This document shows positions 1 through 7,946 of a DNA stretch of 32,677 nucleotides, in pieces. The translations under genes and the position numbers were made by a program. Each line of letters starts with the position of its first letter. Position 1 is the stretch's first letter. Source of the DNA: Bryobacteraceae bacterium CoA2 C42. GTDB lineage: Bacteria > Acidobacteriota > Terriglobia > Bryobacterales > Bryobacteraceae. The stretch lies in assembly GCA_019931245.1 (NCBI GenBank), contig JAINDL010000007.1, positions 1 through 32,677 of the forward strand, given 5' to 3'. The notes beneath the pieces were generated by a model. The model did no database searches, was not told where the DNA came from, and saw only the letters and a list, made by a program, of their open reading frames with translations.

Positions 1-89
1 CTCGCCGTGCCGTGCCACGTGGCAATGGGTGTTTTCGACGTGGTCAACTTTATCCGAGCAGAAGTGGTCTTTTGGTGAGCGCCGAGGCA
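1..89. mobile_element. Possible IS21-family element end (partial)
   Basis: Two copies of GTGGTC followed by a T-rich stretch lie 24 nt apart, at 40-51 and 64-72, and a perfect 12-bp palindrome (TGCCACGTGGCA) lies at 13-24. Closely spaced repeats of this kind are typical of IS21-family termini. The segment stops exactly where homology to an IS6 transposase begins (about 88-90) and ends in CA, as IS21 ends do. No istA or istB coding sequence is visible because the window edge cuts the element. The family assignment is from memory of such ends and is uncertain. Confidence 0.35.
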
Positions 90-252
90 GAATGGTCGTC
101 TGTGCCAGACTGATGCCGCGTTCGCTCATCATGCTGACCAAATCCCGGTAGCTCAGTTTGAAACTCAGGTACCACCGTACGCACAACACGACAACCTCCT
201 TGTCGAAATGGCGACCGGCGACCAGCTCTTCGACCGAAACAAATCGGGACAT
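88..252 (-). pseudogene. IS6-family transposase, N-terminal fragment
   Basis: Reading the minus strand from an ATG at 252 gives about 55 residues of a typical IS6-family DDE transposase N-terminus: GRHFDKEVVVLCVRWYL, then KLSYRDLVSMMSERGISL, then the TTIL that normally precedes the RWV-type segment. From position 87 leftwards the reading frame stays open to the window edge but the residues (PRRSPKDHF and on) no longer resemble the family. The DDE catalytic domain is therefore missing, so the fragment cannot encode an active transposase. The matching terminal inverted repeat lies just upstream. The most economical reading is that another element inserted into, or recombined with, the IS6 copy. 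Confidence 0.8.
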
Positions 253-274
253 TCCCCCATCTTCGCCCATCCCG

Positions 275-293
275 AAAAGTTTGCACCAGAGCC
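275..293 (-). repeat. IS6-family terminal inverted repeat
   Basis: On the minus strand the sequence GGCTCTGGTGCAAACTTTT matches the GGNTCTGNTGCAAA consensus of IS6-family ends. It sits 22 nt upstream of the truncated transposase start, as expected for the 5' end of such an element. IS6 elements make 8-bp target duplications, so 294-301 would be one copy; its partner is not in the window. Confidence 0.7.
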
Positions 294-294
294 G

Positions 295-321
295 TTGAAA
301 CTGCTGTTACGTGTCGATAAT
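295..321 (+). promoter_or_regulatory. Candidate promoter of the HExxH gene
   Basis: TTGAAA (295-300) and GATAAT (316-321) are 15 bp apart, just outside the IS6 terminal repeat. A second -10-like TATACT lies at 331-336. Either could drive the gene starting at 356, which has a GAGTGAGG ribosome-binding site at 341-348. Confidence 0.3.
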
Positions 322-355
322 CTCAACGTCTATACTTGGGGAGTGAGGTTACGCC

Positions 356-949
356 ATGTTGCGCGGTGCCCTGTTGCTGCTTTTCCTGCCAGCGCTGTTC
401 TGTGCGGAAACAAAAGACGTTACGGTCGTCATGGATTTCGCCGAAGGCTTTTCGCCCCAAGCTCTGCAGGAGATGCAGGCTGAGGCTGGTCGCATCGTCC
501 GCAAAGCCGGCGTCAAACTGGCCTTTCTTCATCGGAACGAAGCCGCGCAGGACTCTTACAGCGAACTGGTCGTCTTCAAAATGTCGGGTCGCTGTGAAAT
601 GGACTCCTTTCCGGCCTTGCTCGACGAACGGGGTCCGCTCGCCTTCACCCTCACCACCGAGGGCCGCATTCTTCCCTTCGGCGAACTGAAGTGCGACCGC
701 CTCCGGGAGTCGATCAAAACCGCCATGGTGGGTTCGGACTTCAACAAAGGAAATCAATTGTTGGGCCGCGCCATGGGCCGTGTCCTCGCGCACGAGTTGT
801 ATCACATGCTGGCGCGCACCAAGGGCCACGGTAAAGGCGGCGTCGCCCGGGACGCGCTCTCGGCGCGTCAGTTAATCGCCGAGAATCTCGAACTTGGCGA
901 CCACGATTGCGCTTTCCTGCGCTCCGCTTCGCAAAAAAACTTCCTCTAA
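356..949 (+). CDS. Secreted HExxH-motif protein, putative metalloprotease
   Basis: This 197-residue protein begins with a short cleavable-looking signal peptide (residues 1-17, ending LFCA). Its notable feature is HELYH at residues 146-150, the HExxH zinc-binding motif of metallopeptidases, in a predicted helix (LGRAMGRVLAHELYHML). H158 lies seven residues after H150, a spacing that is not the metzincin HExxHxxGxxH, so the third zinc ligand is uncertain. Residues 20-110 do not match a family I can name. The ATG at 356 is supported by GAGTGAGG eight bases upstream. The gene sits next to IS debris and 225 bp before an Oar-like receptor, with no sign of sharing its transcript. The enzymatic role is inferred from the motif alone; a non-catalytic zinc protein is possible. 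Confidence 0.7.
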   Translation: MLRGALLLLFLPALFCAETKDVTVVMDFAEGFSPQALQEMQAEAGRIVRKAGVKLAFLHRNEAAQDSYSELVVFKMSGRCEMDSFPALLDERGPLAFTLTTEGRILPFGELKCDRLRESIKTAMVGSDFNKGNQLLGRAMGRVLAHELYHMLARTKGHGKGGVARDALSARQLIAENLELGDHDCAFLRSASQKNFL

Positions 950-1174
950 AATCGATCCATATTTTTCGAACTTTCCTCTCGACGCCGGGCCAACTTTACG
1001 CTACCGTATTGAGTAAGCCTTTTGGGGTCCTGGATGTTTGACCCCATCGCTCTCCAGCGTTTCCTTCTTCGAGCCGCGCGCATGGCTCTTCTTGCCTGGT
1101 AGCTGCAAAACTCCACTCTCCGTTCAGAGTCCAACCAGCACCCGAGTGCTGACGCTTAACCTAAGGATCTTCGA
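950..1174. other. Intergenic leader of first Oar-like receptor
   Basis: No coding sequence is supported here. An inverted repeat GGGGTC (1024-1029) / GACCCC (1040-1045) with a 10-nt loop could fold in a transcript, but no T-run follows it. A good ribosome-binding site (AAGGA within 1162-1168) lies just before the ATG at 1175. No convincing -35/-10 pair was found. Confidence 0.35.
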
Positions 1175-4100
1175 ATGGTTACTCGTTGGACCGCTTTTGC
1201 GTTGTTTTTCCTCTTTTTCTCCCTGTCGGCGAACGCGCAATCTATTCAGGGGGGCCTCCGCGGTCTTGTCACCGACAGCGGCGGCGGCGTGATTGCCAAT
1301 GTCAAAGTTTCCTTGACCGATCAGGCTACCAACCTGACCCGCAGCACCCTCACCAGTGCCACCGGCGATTACGTCTTCAACGCCGTTGTTCCCGCCGTTT
1401 ACGTGATTACCGCCGAATCCCCCGGCTTCAAAAAATATGACCGGCAAGGCGTCACGGTCGGCACCCAGGAGTTCCTCACCGCCGACATCAAAATGGAAGT
1501 CGGCAATGTCACCGAATCGGTGATGGTCACCGAAGAGGTCCCCGTTATCGAAACGGCGAACGCCTCGGCCGGCCAACTCATCGACCGCCAAAAATTGATC
1601 GATCTGCCTAATCTCGGCCGGAATCCTTTCATGATGGCCAAGATTGCGCAGAATGTGGTGGCCGTGGGCAATCCCCGGTTCAACCGGATGCAGGATCAGT
1701 CGGGATCCTCCCAGATTTCGCTTGCCGGCGGGCCCGTCCGCGGCAATAACTACCTGCTCGACGGCATCCCCATCACCGACTCGGTCAACCGCGCCGTCGT
1801 CATCCCTTCGCTCGAAGCGGTACAGGAAGTGAAGGTCCAGGCCAACACCTACGACGCCGAAATGGGCCGCACTGGCGGGGGCATGTTCAACACCTTCATG
1901 AAGAGCGGCGCCAACTCGCTGCAAGGTTCCGCCTTCGGGTACCTGCGCGAAACCGAGTGGCTCGCCAACAACTTCTTCAACAATCGCGCCGGCCGCGCCC
2001 GGCCCAACCAGCCTTTCCGCAACTACGGCGGCTCCATCGGCGGCCCCGTCTCCCTGCCCAAGCTGTATAACGGCAAGGACAAAACCTTTTTCTGGATCGC
2101 CGGCGAGGCCTACCGCCAAACCTCCTCCACCACCGGCGAGTTCGCCGTACCCACAGCCACCGAGATTGGCGGCGACTTTTCCCGCTCCTTCCGCAGCGGC
2201 TCCTCCGGCGCCCTACAGCTGATCTTCGATCCGTTGACCACCCAGCCCGACGGCACCCGGCAAACCTTCCCGGGCAATCTCATCCCCGCCAACCGGCTCA
2301 ATCCCATCGGTTTGGCCATCGCCCGCACCTACCCCGCCCCCACCCGCGAACGCGCCGGATTCGGCCAGAACAACTACACAGCGGCCTCCAACCAGTACGA
2401 CCGCGCCGACCAGACCACCTGGAAGGTCGACCACCAGGTCAATTCCTGGTGGCGCGCCACCGGCTCCTATCTCCACTACGGCTCCATCGAGCCGGGCGAA
2501 AACTGGTTCGGCACCATCTCCTCGCCCGCTCAGTGGACGCTCGGCCGCAAGGTGGACGCCACGGCGCTCAATAGCCTCTTCACCCCCAGCCCCACTACCG
2601 TCATCACGGTCCGCTACGGCTTCAACCGGTTCCCCAATCTGAGCTCCCAGCGCTCGGCCGGCTTCAACCTCGCCTCGCTCGGCTTCCCGGCCAACTATCT
2701 CTCTCAAGTCGACTCCCGCACCTTCCCCAACATCGGCATGCAGAACTTCTCGGCCCTCGGCGCCAACAGCAACAGCCAGCAGGTGTTTCATTCAAAGAAC
2801 CTCCTCGGATCGGTAGCGCAATTCGTCGGACGCCACAGCTTCAAGATGGGGGCTGACTACCGCCGGCTGCACATCGACGGCGTCGACCTCGGCAACGCGT
2901 CGGGAGCCTTCAATTTCAACGACCAGTTCACCCGCGCAAACCCCCTGGCGGCCACGGCCGGCACCGGTTCCGATCTCGCCTCTCTCCTGCTCGGCGTGCC
3001 GGCGAGCGGGGACTTCCTCAAGGCGACCAAAATGTTTCAGTACGTCGATTATTGGGCGGTCTACTTTCACGATGACTTCCGCATCAACGCCAAGCTGACC
3101 CTCAACTACGGCATTCGCTACGAGTACGAAACCGGACTGCAGGCCACCAACAACACCCTCATCACCGGCTTCAGCCGCACCATCGCCAACCCCATCGCCG
3201 TCACCGCACCCGTCGCCGGCTTCACCCCCAAAGGCGGCCTGCTCTACGCCGGCCAGGACGGCGGCCGCACCCAGACCGGTAACCTGAACCGCAACAAGTT
3301 CAGCCCCCGCGTCGGCATGGCCTACCAGCTCAACGCGAAAACTACGCTGCGGGCCGGTTACGGTATCTTCTGGGCGCCCATTCCCTATGGCTTCCAGAAC
3401 ACCCTGGGCTACTCGCAAACCACGGCCATGCTCGCCACCGCTGACGGCGGCTTCACCCCGGCCGGCTCGCTTTCGAATCCCTTCCCGGCCGGCATCCTGA
3501 CGCCCGTCGGCAACGCGAACGGCCTGCAGGCCGGCATCGGCCAGGCCATCGGCTTCATCAGCCAGGACCATCGCGCCCCCAATATCCACCAGTTCTCCTT
3601 CGATATCCAGCGCCAACTCCCCTGGGGCCTCGGCCTCGCCGCGGGTTACGTCGGCAGCCGCTCCTACAACCTCGTCCTCGGCGCCGGCGGCGTCAACATC
3701 AACCAGCTCGATCCCACCAGCTTCGCGCTCGGCACCGCCGCTCTCAACGCTTCGGTCTCCAACCCCTACTACCGCGCCGGCGGCCCCGGCTTCATCGGCG
3801 CCCGGACCATGACCCGGGAGCAGTTCCTCCGCCCCTTCAATCAGTTCTCGAACGTCACGCTCAACAACAGCGACTATAACCGCGCCGTCTACGACTCCTT
3901 CGTCAGCAAGATTCAAAAGCGCATGTCCGCCGGCTTCAGCTTCCTCGGCTCCTGGACCTGGTCCCGGAACCTGGACGCCTCCGTCGGCGGCGCGGGCACC
4001 TTCTTCAACGGCCTGGGCGCCATCCAGAACGCCTACGACCTCAACGCCGAGTACTCGCTATCCAGCGTCCACTCCCCCCACCGCTTCAGCAGCGCCTTCA

Positions 4101-4627
4101 CCTACGAACTCCCGTTTGGCAAAGGCAAACCCTTCGCCCAGGGCCGCCTGGCCGACCTTACCATCGGCGGCTGGTCCGTCAACGCCGTAACCACCTACCA
4201 GACCGGCTATCCGCTGGCCATCGCCCAGGCTGCCAACAACAACGGCCCCTTCGGCGGCGCCGGCCAGCGTCCCAACGCCACCGGTCTCAGCCCCCTCACC
4301 GCCGGCAGCCTCATGGACCGCATCGACGGATTTATCAACCGCGCCGCCTTTACCGAGGTCGGCAAATACCAGTTCGGCAATCTCTCCCGCACCATCACCA
4401 TGCGAGGGCCGGGCATCTCGGAATGGAACCTGTCGCTGTTCAAAACCTTCTCGCTCGGCGAAAAGTTCAAGGCGCAGTTCCGTGCCGAGGCCCTCAACGC
4501 CTTCAACACCCCGCAGTTCCGGGCGCCCAACCTCGCTTTCGGCGTTAGCAACACAAATTTCGGCAAAATCACCGAGCAAGCCAACTTCGCCCGCATGATG
4601 CAACTGGGTGTCCGCTTCTTCTTTTAA
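1175..4627 (+). CDS. Oar-like TonB-dependent outer-membrane receptor
   Basis: This is a 1150-residue outer-membrane protein. Residues 1-21 form a signal peptide (ending SANA). Residues 25-105 are a carboxypeptidase-regulatory-like beta domain (GLVTDSGGGVIANVKVSLTD, then SATGDYVF). A plug-like region follows (LPNLGRNPF, LLDGIPITD, then VQEVKVQANTYDAEMGRTGGG), and the rest is a long beta barrel with the aromatic C-terminus QLGVRFFF expected for BAM-dependent insertion. Such Oar/SusC-like receptors are greatly expanded in Acidobacteriota, and their ligands are rarely known. No TonB box is obvious. AAGGA seven bases upstream supports the start. A Tat-leader aminotransferase follows after 90 bp on the same strand. 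Family placement is firm; the substrate is unknown. Confidence 0.92.
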   Translation: MVTRWTAFALFFLFFSLSANAQSIQGGLRGLVTDSGGGVIANVKVSLTDQATNLTRSTLTSATGDYVFNAVVPAVYVITAESPGFKKYDRQGVTVGTQEFLTADIKMEVGNVTESVMVTEEVPVIETANASAGQLIDRQKLIDLPNLGRNPFMMAKIAQNVVAVGNPRFNRMQDQSGSSQISLAGGPVRGNNYLLDGIPITDSVNRAVVIPSLEAVQEVKVQANTYDAEMGRTGGGMFNTFMKSGANSLQGSAFGYLRETEWLANNFFNNRAGRARPNQPFRNYGGSIGGPVSLPKLYNGKDKTFFWIAGEAYRQTSSTTGEFAVPTATEIGGDFSRSFRSGSSGALQLIFDPLTTQPDGTRQTFPGNLIPANRLNPIGLAIARTYPAPTRERAGFGQNNYTAASNQYDRADQTTWKVDHQVNSWWRATGSYLHYGSIEPGENWFGTISSPAQWTLGRKVDATALNSLFTPSPTTVITVRYGFNRFPNLSSQRSAGFNLASLGFPANYLSQVDSRTFPNIGMQNFSALGANSNSQQVFHSKNLLGSVAQFVGRHSFKMGADYRRLHIDGVDLGNASGAFNFNDQFTRANPLAATAGTGSDLASLLLGVPASGDFLKATKMFQYVDYWAVYFHDDFRINAKLTLNYGIRYEYETGLQATNNTLITGFSRTIANPIAVTAPVAGFTPKGGLLYAGQDGGRTQTGNLNRNKFSPRVGMAYQLNAKTTLRAGYGIFWAPIPYGFQNTLGYSQTTAMLATADGGFTPAGSLSNPFPAGILTPVGNANGLQAGIGQAIGFISQDHRAPNIHQFSFDIQRQLPWGLGLAAGYVGSRSYNLVLGAGGVNINQLDPTSFALGTAALNASVSNPYYRAGGPGFIGARTMTREQFLRPFNQFSNVTLNNSDYNRAVYDSFVSKIQKRMSAGFSFLGSWTWSRNLDASVGGAGTFFNGLGAIQNAYDLNAEYSLSSVHSPHRFSSAFTYELPFGKGKPFAQGRLADLTIGGWSVNAVTTYQTGYPLAIAQAANNNGPFGGAGQRPNATGLSPLTAGSLMDRIDGFINRAAFTEVGKYQFGNLSRTITMRGPGISEWNLSLFKTFSLGEKFKAQFRAEALNAFNTPQFRAPNLAFGVSNTNFGKITEQANFARMMQLGVRFFF

Positions 4628-4647
4628 ACCAGTTCTCGCAAATTCTG

Positions 4648-4676
4648 GCCGGTTCCGATTCCCAAACAGAACCGGC
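4648..4676 (+). other. Stem-loop between receptor and aminotransferase genes
   Basis: GCCGGTTC (4648-4655) and GAACCGGC (4669-4676) are perfect 8-bp arms around a 13-nt loop, 20 nt after the receptor stop codon. No T-run follows, so it is not a standard intrinsic terminator. It could be a transcript-processing or attenuating hairpin between the two genes. Confidence 0.4.
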
Positions 4677-4717
4677 TCACTCTCAAGTTCAATCCCTAGC
4701 TAGGAGTTTCACTCATC

Positions 4718-5854
4718 ATGTCAGTTTTCACCTCTGCAGGACTCAAGAAAGAGTTCTCCCGTCGCGCCCTGGCTAAAGGCGGCGCCCTGCTGGCCGCCGG
4801 CGCCGCGCTGCCGTTCTACAACGAACCAGCCCTCGCCCAGCTTTCAATGATCGCCAACCTGGACCCGAACGCGGTTAAAATCAACGCGAACGAGAATCCG
4901 CTCGGCCCCTGCAATGAGGCGGCCGAGGCCATGTACGGCGTCATCAAAAAAGGCGGCCGTTACATGTACGAGGAGACCTTCAACTTCGCGAAAACCCTCG
5001 CCGAACAGGAAGGCCTGAAGCCCAACTACGTCATGCCCTTCCCGGGCTCCTCCGACCCCCTGCACCGCTCCGTGCTCGCCTTCACCTCGCCCGAAAAGCC
5101 CTTCGTCATGGGCGACCCCGGTTACGAAGCCGGCCAGCGCGCCGCGCAGTTCATCGGCACGAAGGTGATTCGCGTTCCTCTCAAGGCCGACCATTCGCAC
5201 GACGTGAAAGCCATGGTGGCCGCCAGCCCGAACGCCGGCCTGATCTACATTTGCAACCCCAACAACCCCACCGGCACGCTCACCAAGCGCTCCGATATTG
5301 AATGGGTCATTGCCAACAAGCCGGCCGGGTCCATCCTCGTCCTCGACGAAGCCTATATCCACCTCACCAACGAAGCCTTCGGCTCCGAATTCGTCGCCAA
5401 AGACAAGGACGTGATCATCCTGCGGACCTTCTCGAAGCTCTACGGCATGGCCGGCCTGCGCGCCGGCGCCGCTATCGGCCGTCCGGACCTCATCGCCAAG
5501 CTCTCCAGCTACGGTGCCGGCGCCCTGCCGCTCACCGGCATGGTCGGCGCCCACGCTTCGCTCAAGGTTCCCACCCTCGTGCCGCAGCGCCGGAAGCTGA
5601 TTGGCGATACCCGCGAAGACGTCTTCTCGTTCCTGTCCAAGCACAACGCGAAGTTCGTTCCCTCCGTGTCCAACAAGTTCATGATGGAACTCAACGGCAT
5701 GCCCGGCGGCGACATCGTGAAGGCCTTCGTTAAGGAGAAAATCTACATCGGCCGCGTCTGGCCCGCCTGGCCGAAGCACGCCCGCGTGTCGATCGGCACC
5801 CCGGAAGAGATGGCCAAGTTCAAAGCGGCTTATCTGAAAATCGCGAATGCCTAA
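4718..5854 (+). CDS. Tat-exported HisC-like PLP aminotransferase
   Basis: This 378-residue protein is a fold-type I pyridoxal-phosphate enzyme closest in look to histidinol-phosphate aminotransferase. Visible motifs are NANENPLGP (56-64), NPNNPTG (180-186), DEAY (210-213) and the PLP lysine K240 in RTFSKLYGMAGLRAG. The N-terminus is unusual: SRRALAK (14-20) is a twin-arginine motif followed by a hydrophobic stretch and a likely cleavage site at ALA-Q (40/41). This predicts export of the folded, cofactor-loaded enzyme to the periplasm. A cytosolic histidine-biosynthesis role is therefore unlikely, and its amino donor and acceptor are unknown. AGGAG at 4702-4706 supports the start. Its last codons overlap the SulP gene by 8 bp, implying translational coupling. 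An Oar-like receptor lies upstream. Confidence 0.85.
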   Translation: MSVFTSAGLKKEFSRRALAKGGALLAAGAALPFYNEPALAQLSMIANLDPNAVKINANENPLGPCNEAAEAMYGVIKKGGRYMYEETFNFAKTLAEQEGLKPNYVMPFPGSSDPLHRSVLAFTSPEKPFVMGDPGYEAGQRAAQFIGTKVIRVPLKADHSHDVKAMVAASPNAGLIYICNPNNPTGTLTKRSDIEWVIANKPAGSILVLDEAYIHLTNEAFGSEFVAKDKDVIILRTFSKLYGMAGLRAGAAIGRPDLIAKLSSYGAGALPLTGMVGAHASLKVPTLVPQRRKLIGDTREDVFSFLSKHNAKFVPSVSNKFMMELNGMPGGDIVKAFVKEKIYIGRVWPAWPKHARVSIGTPEEMAKFKAAYLKIANA

Positions 5855-7130
5855 GACCCAACCGGCTTCCTGGCAATCCTGGTCGCCGCTGCAGTACAGT
5901 CCACGCGAACTCGCCGGTGATCTCACCGGCGGGCTCGTGGCGGCCCTCATCGCCATGCCCTACGGTTTGGCTATGGCGGCGCTCATGGGCCTTCCCCCCA
6001 CCATGGGGCTGATGACCTCCGTCATCACCGCTCCCATCTGCGCGCTGCTCGGCCGCAATCCCGTTCTCATTGGTGGCACCTCCACGGTGACTGTTCCCTT
6101 CATCGCCGCGGCCGTACAGGCCCAAGGCCCGGCCGGCGCCGCCAAGATCACTATCGTGGCCGGCATCTTCCTGATGATCTTCTGCGTTCTCCGCTGGGGA
6201 AGCTACATCACCAAGGTGCCGCTGCCGGTCGTCTCCGGCTTCTCGTGCGGCATCGGCGCGATGATGATCATCTCCCAACTCCGCACCCTCTTCGGTCTCC
6301 GGATCGCCGCCGGCGGCTCCATGCTCGACCAACTCTGGAACGCGATGGTGAATCTGCCGTCGTTCAACTGGCAGGTTACCGCCCTCGCCTTCACCACCAT
6401 CTTCGGCGCCGCCCTCTGCGGCCGCGTCCTGCCCAACGCCCCGGCGCCAATGCTGGGCATTCTGGCCGCTGTCGGCTGCGGCAGCCTCTTTGGCTGGCAC
6501 GACAAAGAAGTGGGCGCCCTCTCGCTGTCCCTGCCGCCGCTTGCTAAGTTTACCTGGTCGCCCGCTGATACGCTGCAACTCATCCCCTCCGCCCTCGGCC
6601 TGGCTATTGTCACGAGCGTCAACCTGCTCATCACCTCCCGCGTCGTCGAACACTTCCGCGGCCGCCATCAGCATCTCAAACGCTCCGATGCCGACCGCGA
6701 ACTCGGTGCCTACGGCATCGCCAATTTGACTACCGGGCTGTTCGGCGCCCCGTTCAGCGTCGGCATCCCGGCCCGCTCGCTCGCCAACGTCCGCTGCGGC
6801 GGTTCCACGCGCGTGTCCAACATTGTCCACGCCGGCTTCATTCTGCTCTTCCTGACGGCCGGCTCCCAACTCGTCGAACACATTCCCATCTCCGCCCTCG
6901 CCGGCATCACCGCCTGGATGGGCTACTGTCTGCTCGATTGGTCCACATGGTTCCGCCTGCCGCGCATGCGCCGCACCGACGCCGTGGCCTTCCTGCTCAC
7001 CGTCTCGAGCGTTCTGGTCGTCAACGCCGCCATCAGCGTCGCCCTCGGCTGCGGCGTCTACGCGGTCCGCTGGCTCTACGACCGGCTGACGCACAGCCCG
7101 GCCGCCCCGCACGCCGTAGTGCAGAGCTAA
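5847..7130 (+). CDS. SulP-family anion transporter without STAS domain
   Basis: This 427-residue inner-membrane transporter starts with the SulP hallmark region (SPRELAGDLTGGLVAALIAMPYGLAMAALMG, here residues 18-48) and has about 10-12 hydrophobic segments. SulP proteins exchange or import anions such as sulfate, bicarbonate or dicarboxylates; the substrate cannot be told from sequence. Most SulP proteins end in a cytoplasmic STAS domain; here the chain stops about 15 residues after the last membrane segment (VYAVRWLYDRLTHS), so STAS is absent rather than frameshifted away in the visible sequence. The ATG lies within the last 8 bp of the aminotransferase gene. Its stop codon overlaps the stop of the convergent tyrA. 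Co-transcription with the aminotransferase suggests a shared substrate, but that is inference. Confidence 0.88.
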   Translation: MPKTQPASWQSWSPLQYSPRELAGDLTGGLVAALIAMPYGLAMAALMGLPPTMGLMTSVITAPICALLGRNPVLIGGTSTVTVPFIAAAVQAQGPAGAAKITIVAGIFLMIFCVLRWGSYITKVPLPVVSGFSCGIGAMMIISQLRTLFGLRIAAGGSMLDQLWNAMVNLPSFNWQVTALAFTTIFGAALCGRVLPNAPAPMLGILAAVGCGSLFGWHDKEVGALSLSLPPLAKFTWSPADTLQLIPSALGLAIVTSVNLLITSRVVEHFRGRHQHLKRSDADRELGAYGIANLTTGLFGAPFSVGIPARSLANVRCGGSTRVSNIVHAGFILLFLTAGSQLVEHIPISALAGITAWMGYCLLDWSTWFRLPRMRRTDAVAFLLTVSSVLVVNAAISVALGCGVYAVRWLYDRLTHSPAAPHAVVQS

Positions 7131-7942
7131 CTCAGATTCACGCTGCGCACCAGCCGCCGCCGCAACTCCGCGCCCTCGGCAAACTGGCCCTCGTTCTCGC
7201 CGAGCGATGCGCGCATGTCCCGCAACCGATCAATCATCTCGCCGAGCGCCGTATCCACCGGCCCCCGGTTCGTCCACAAGATATCCCGCCAAATTTCGTA
7301 AGGGCTCTGCGCCAGGCGCGTCGTATCGATCAGCCCGGGGCCGCTCACCTGAATCTCATCCCCCGGCAGCGCCCGCGTCACCGTCCCGGCCAGCGCGGTC
7401 GCCACCAACTGCGTCAGGTGGCTCGTGTAGGCCACGGCGCGGTCGTGCTCCTCGGCGCCCAGAATCACCACGCGCGCCCCCATCTTTTCAATCCAGCCGC
7501 GCAGCCAGTGTTCGGCCGTCAGCACGTACGTCCGGCCGCGAAACAGCGCCGCGTCAGCGCCCCGCACCCCGCGCGTCTCCTTACCCGCCATCGGATGGCC
7601 CCCCACATAGCTCCCCGCCGGTAGATACTCCCGCATCGCGGCCACAATCTCCGACTTGGTACTGCCGGCGTCGGTCACCGTCGCCTGCGGACCCAGCATC
7701 CGGCCTAAGGCCGGCATCCCCTCAATTATCTTCAAAATCGGCTGCGCCAGGTAGATCAAATCCGCCGTCTGCGCCACCTCTTCGAGCGTGGCGCCGCGAT
7801 CCACCACCCCTAACTCCACCGCCTCGGCAATCGTCCGCTCGGAGCTTACCCCAAGCAGCGTTCCCGTAAAACCCGTGCGGCGCAGCGCCAGCGCAAACGA
7901 GCCGCCGATCAACCCCACGCCGCAGATGGCGACCCGCTGCAT
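7127..7942 (-). CDS. tyrA: Prephenate (or arogenate) dehydrogenase
   Basis: This 271-residue enzyme performs the NAD(P)-dependent oxidative decarboxylation that commits prephenate or arogenate to tyrosine. The N-terminal Rossmann motif GVGLIGGS is at residues 8-15, and the GGHPMAG and YTSHLTQL segments match the substrate and catalytic region of TyrA. I start at the ATG at 7942 because it places the Rossmann motif at the very N-terminus; an in-frame start at 7975 would add 11 arginine-rich residues lying inside the upstream gene. The start lies 4 nt after the DAHP synthase stop. It is the last gene of the aromatic operon, and its stop overlaps that of the convergent SulP gene. Whether it prefers prephenate or arogenate is not decided. 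Confidence 0.93.
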   Translation of the reverse strand: MQRVAICGVGLIGGSFALALRRTGFTGTLLGVSSERTIAEAVELGVVDRGATLEEVAQTADLIYLAQPILKIIEGMPALGRMLGPQATVTDAGSTKSEIVAAMREYLPAGSYVGGHPMAGKETRGVRGADAALFRGRTYVLTAEHWLRGWIEKMGARVVILGAEEHDRAVAYTSHLTQLVATALAGTVTRALPGDEIQVSGPGLIDTTRLAQSPYEIWRDILWTNRGPVDTALGEMIDRLRDMRASLGENEGQFAEGAELRRRLVRSVNLS

Positions 7943-7946
7943 TCGC

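Noticed and set aside
4648-4676. Hairpin considered as an intrinsic terminator
   Set aside because: The stem is good but no T-run follows, so it is listed only as a stem-loop.
4718-5854. Aminotransferase as the histidine-biosynthesis hisC
   Set aside because: The Tat leader predicts a periplasmic enzyme and no other his gene is nearby, so the hisC symbol was not used.
5820-7112. 430-codon minus-strand open frame opposite SulP
   Set aside because: It is dominated by G, D, E, H and A with no motif, while the plus strand encodes a recognisable SulP transporter.
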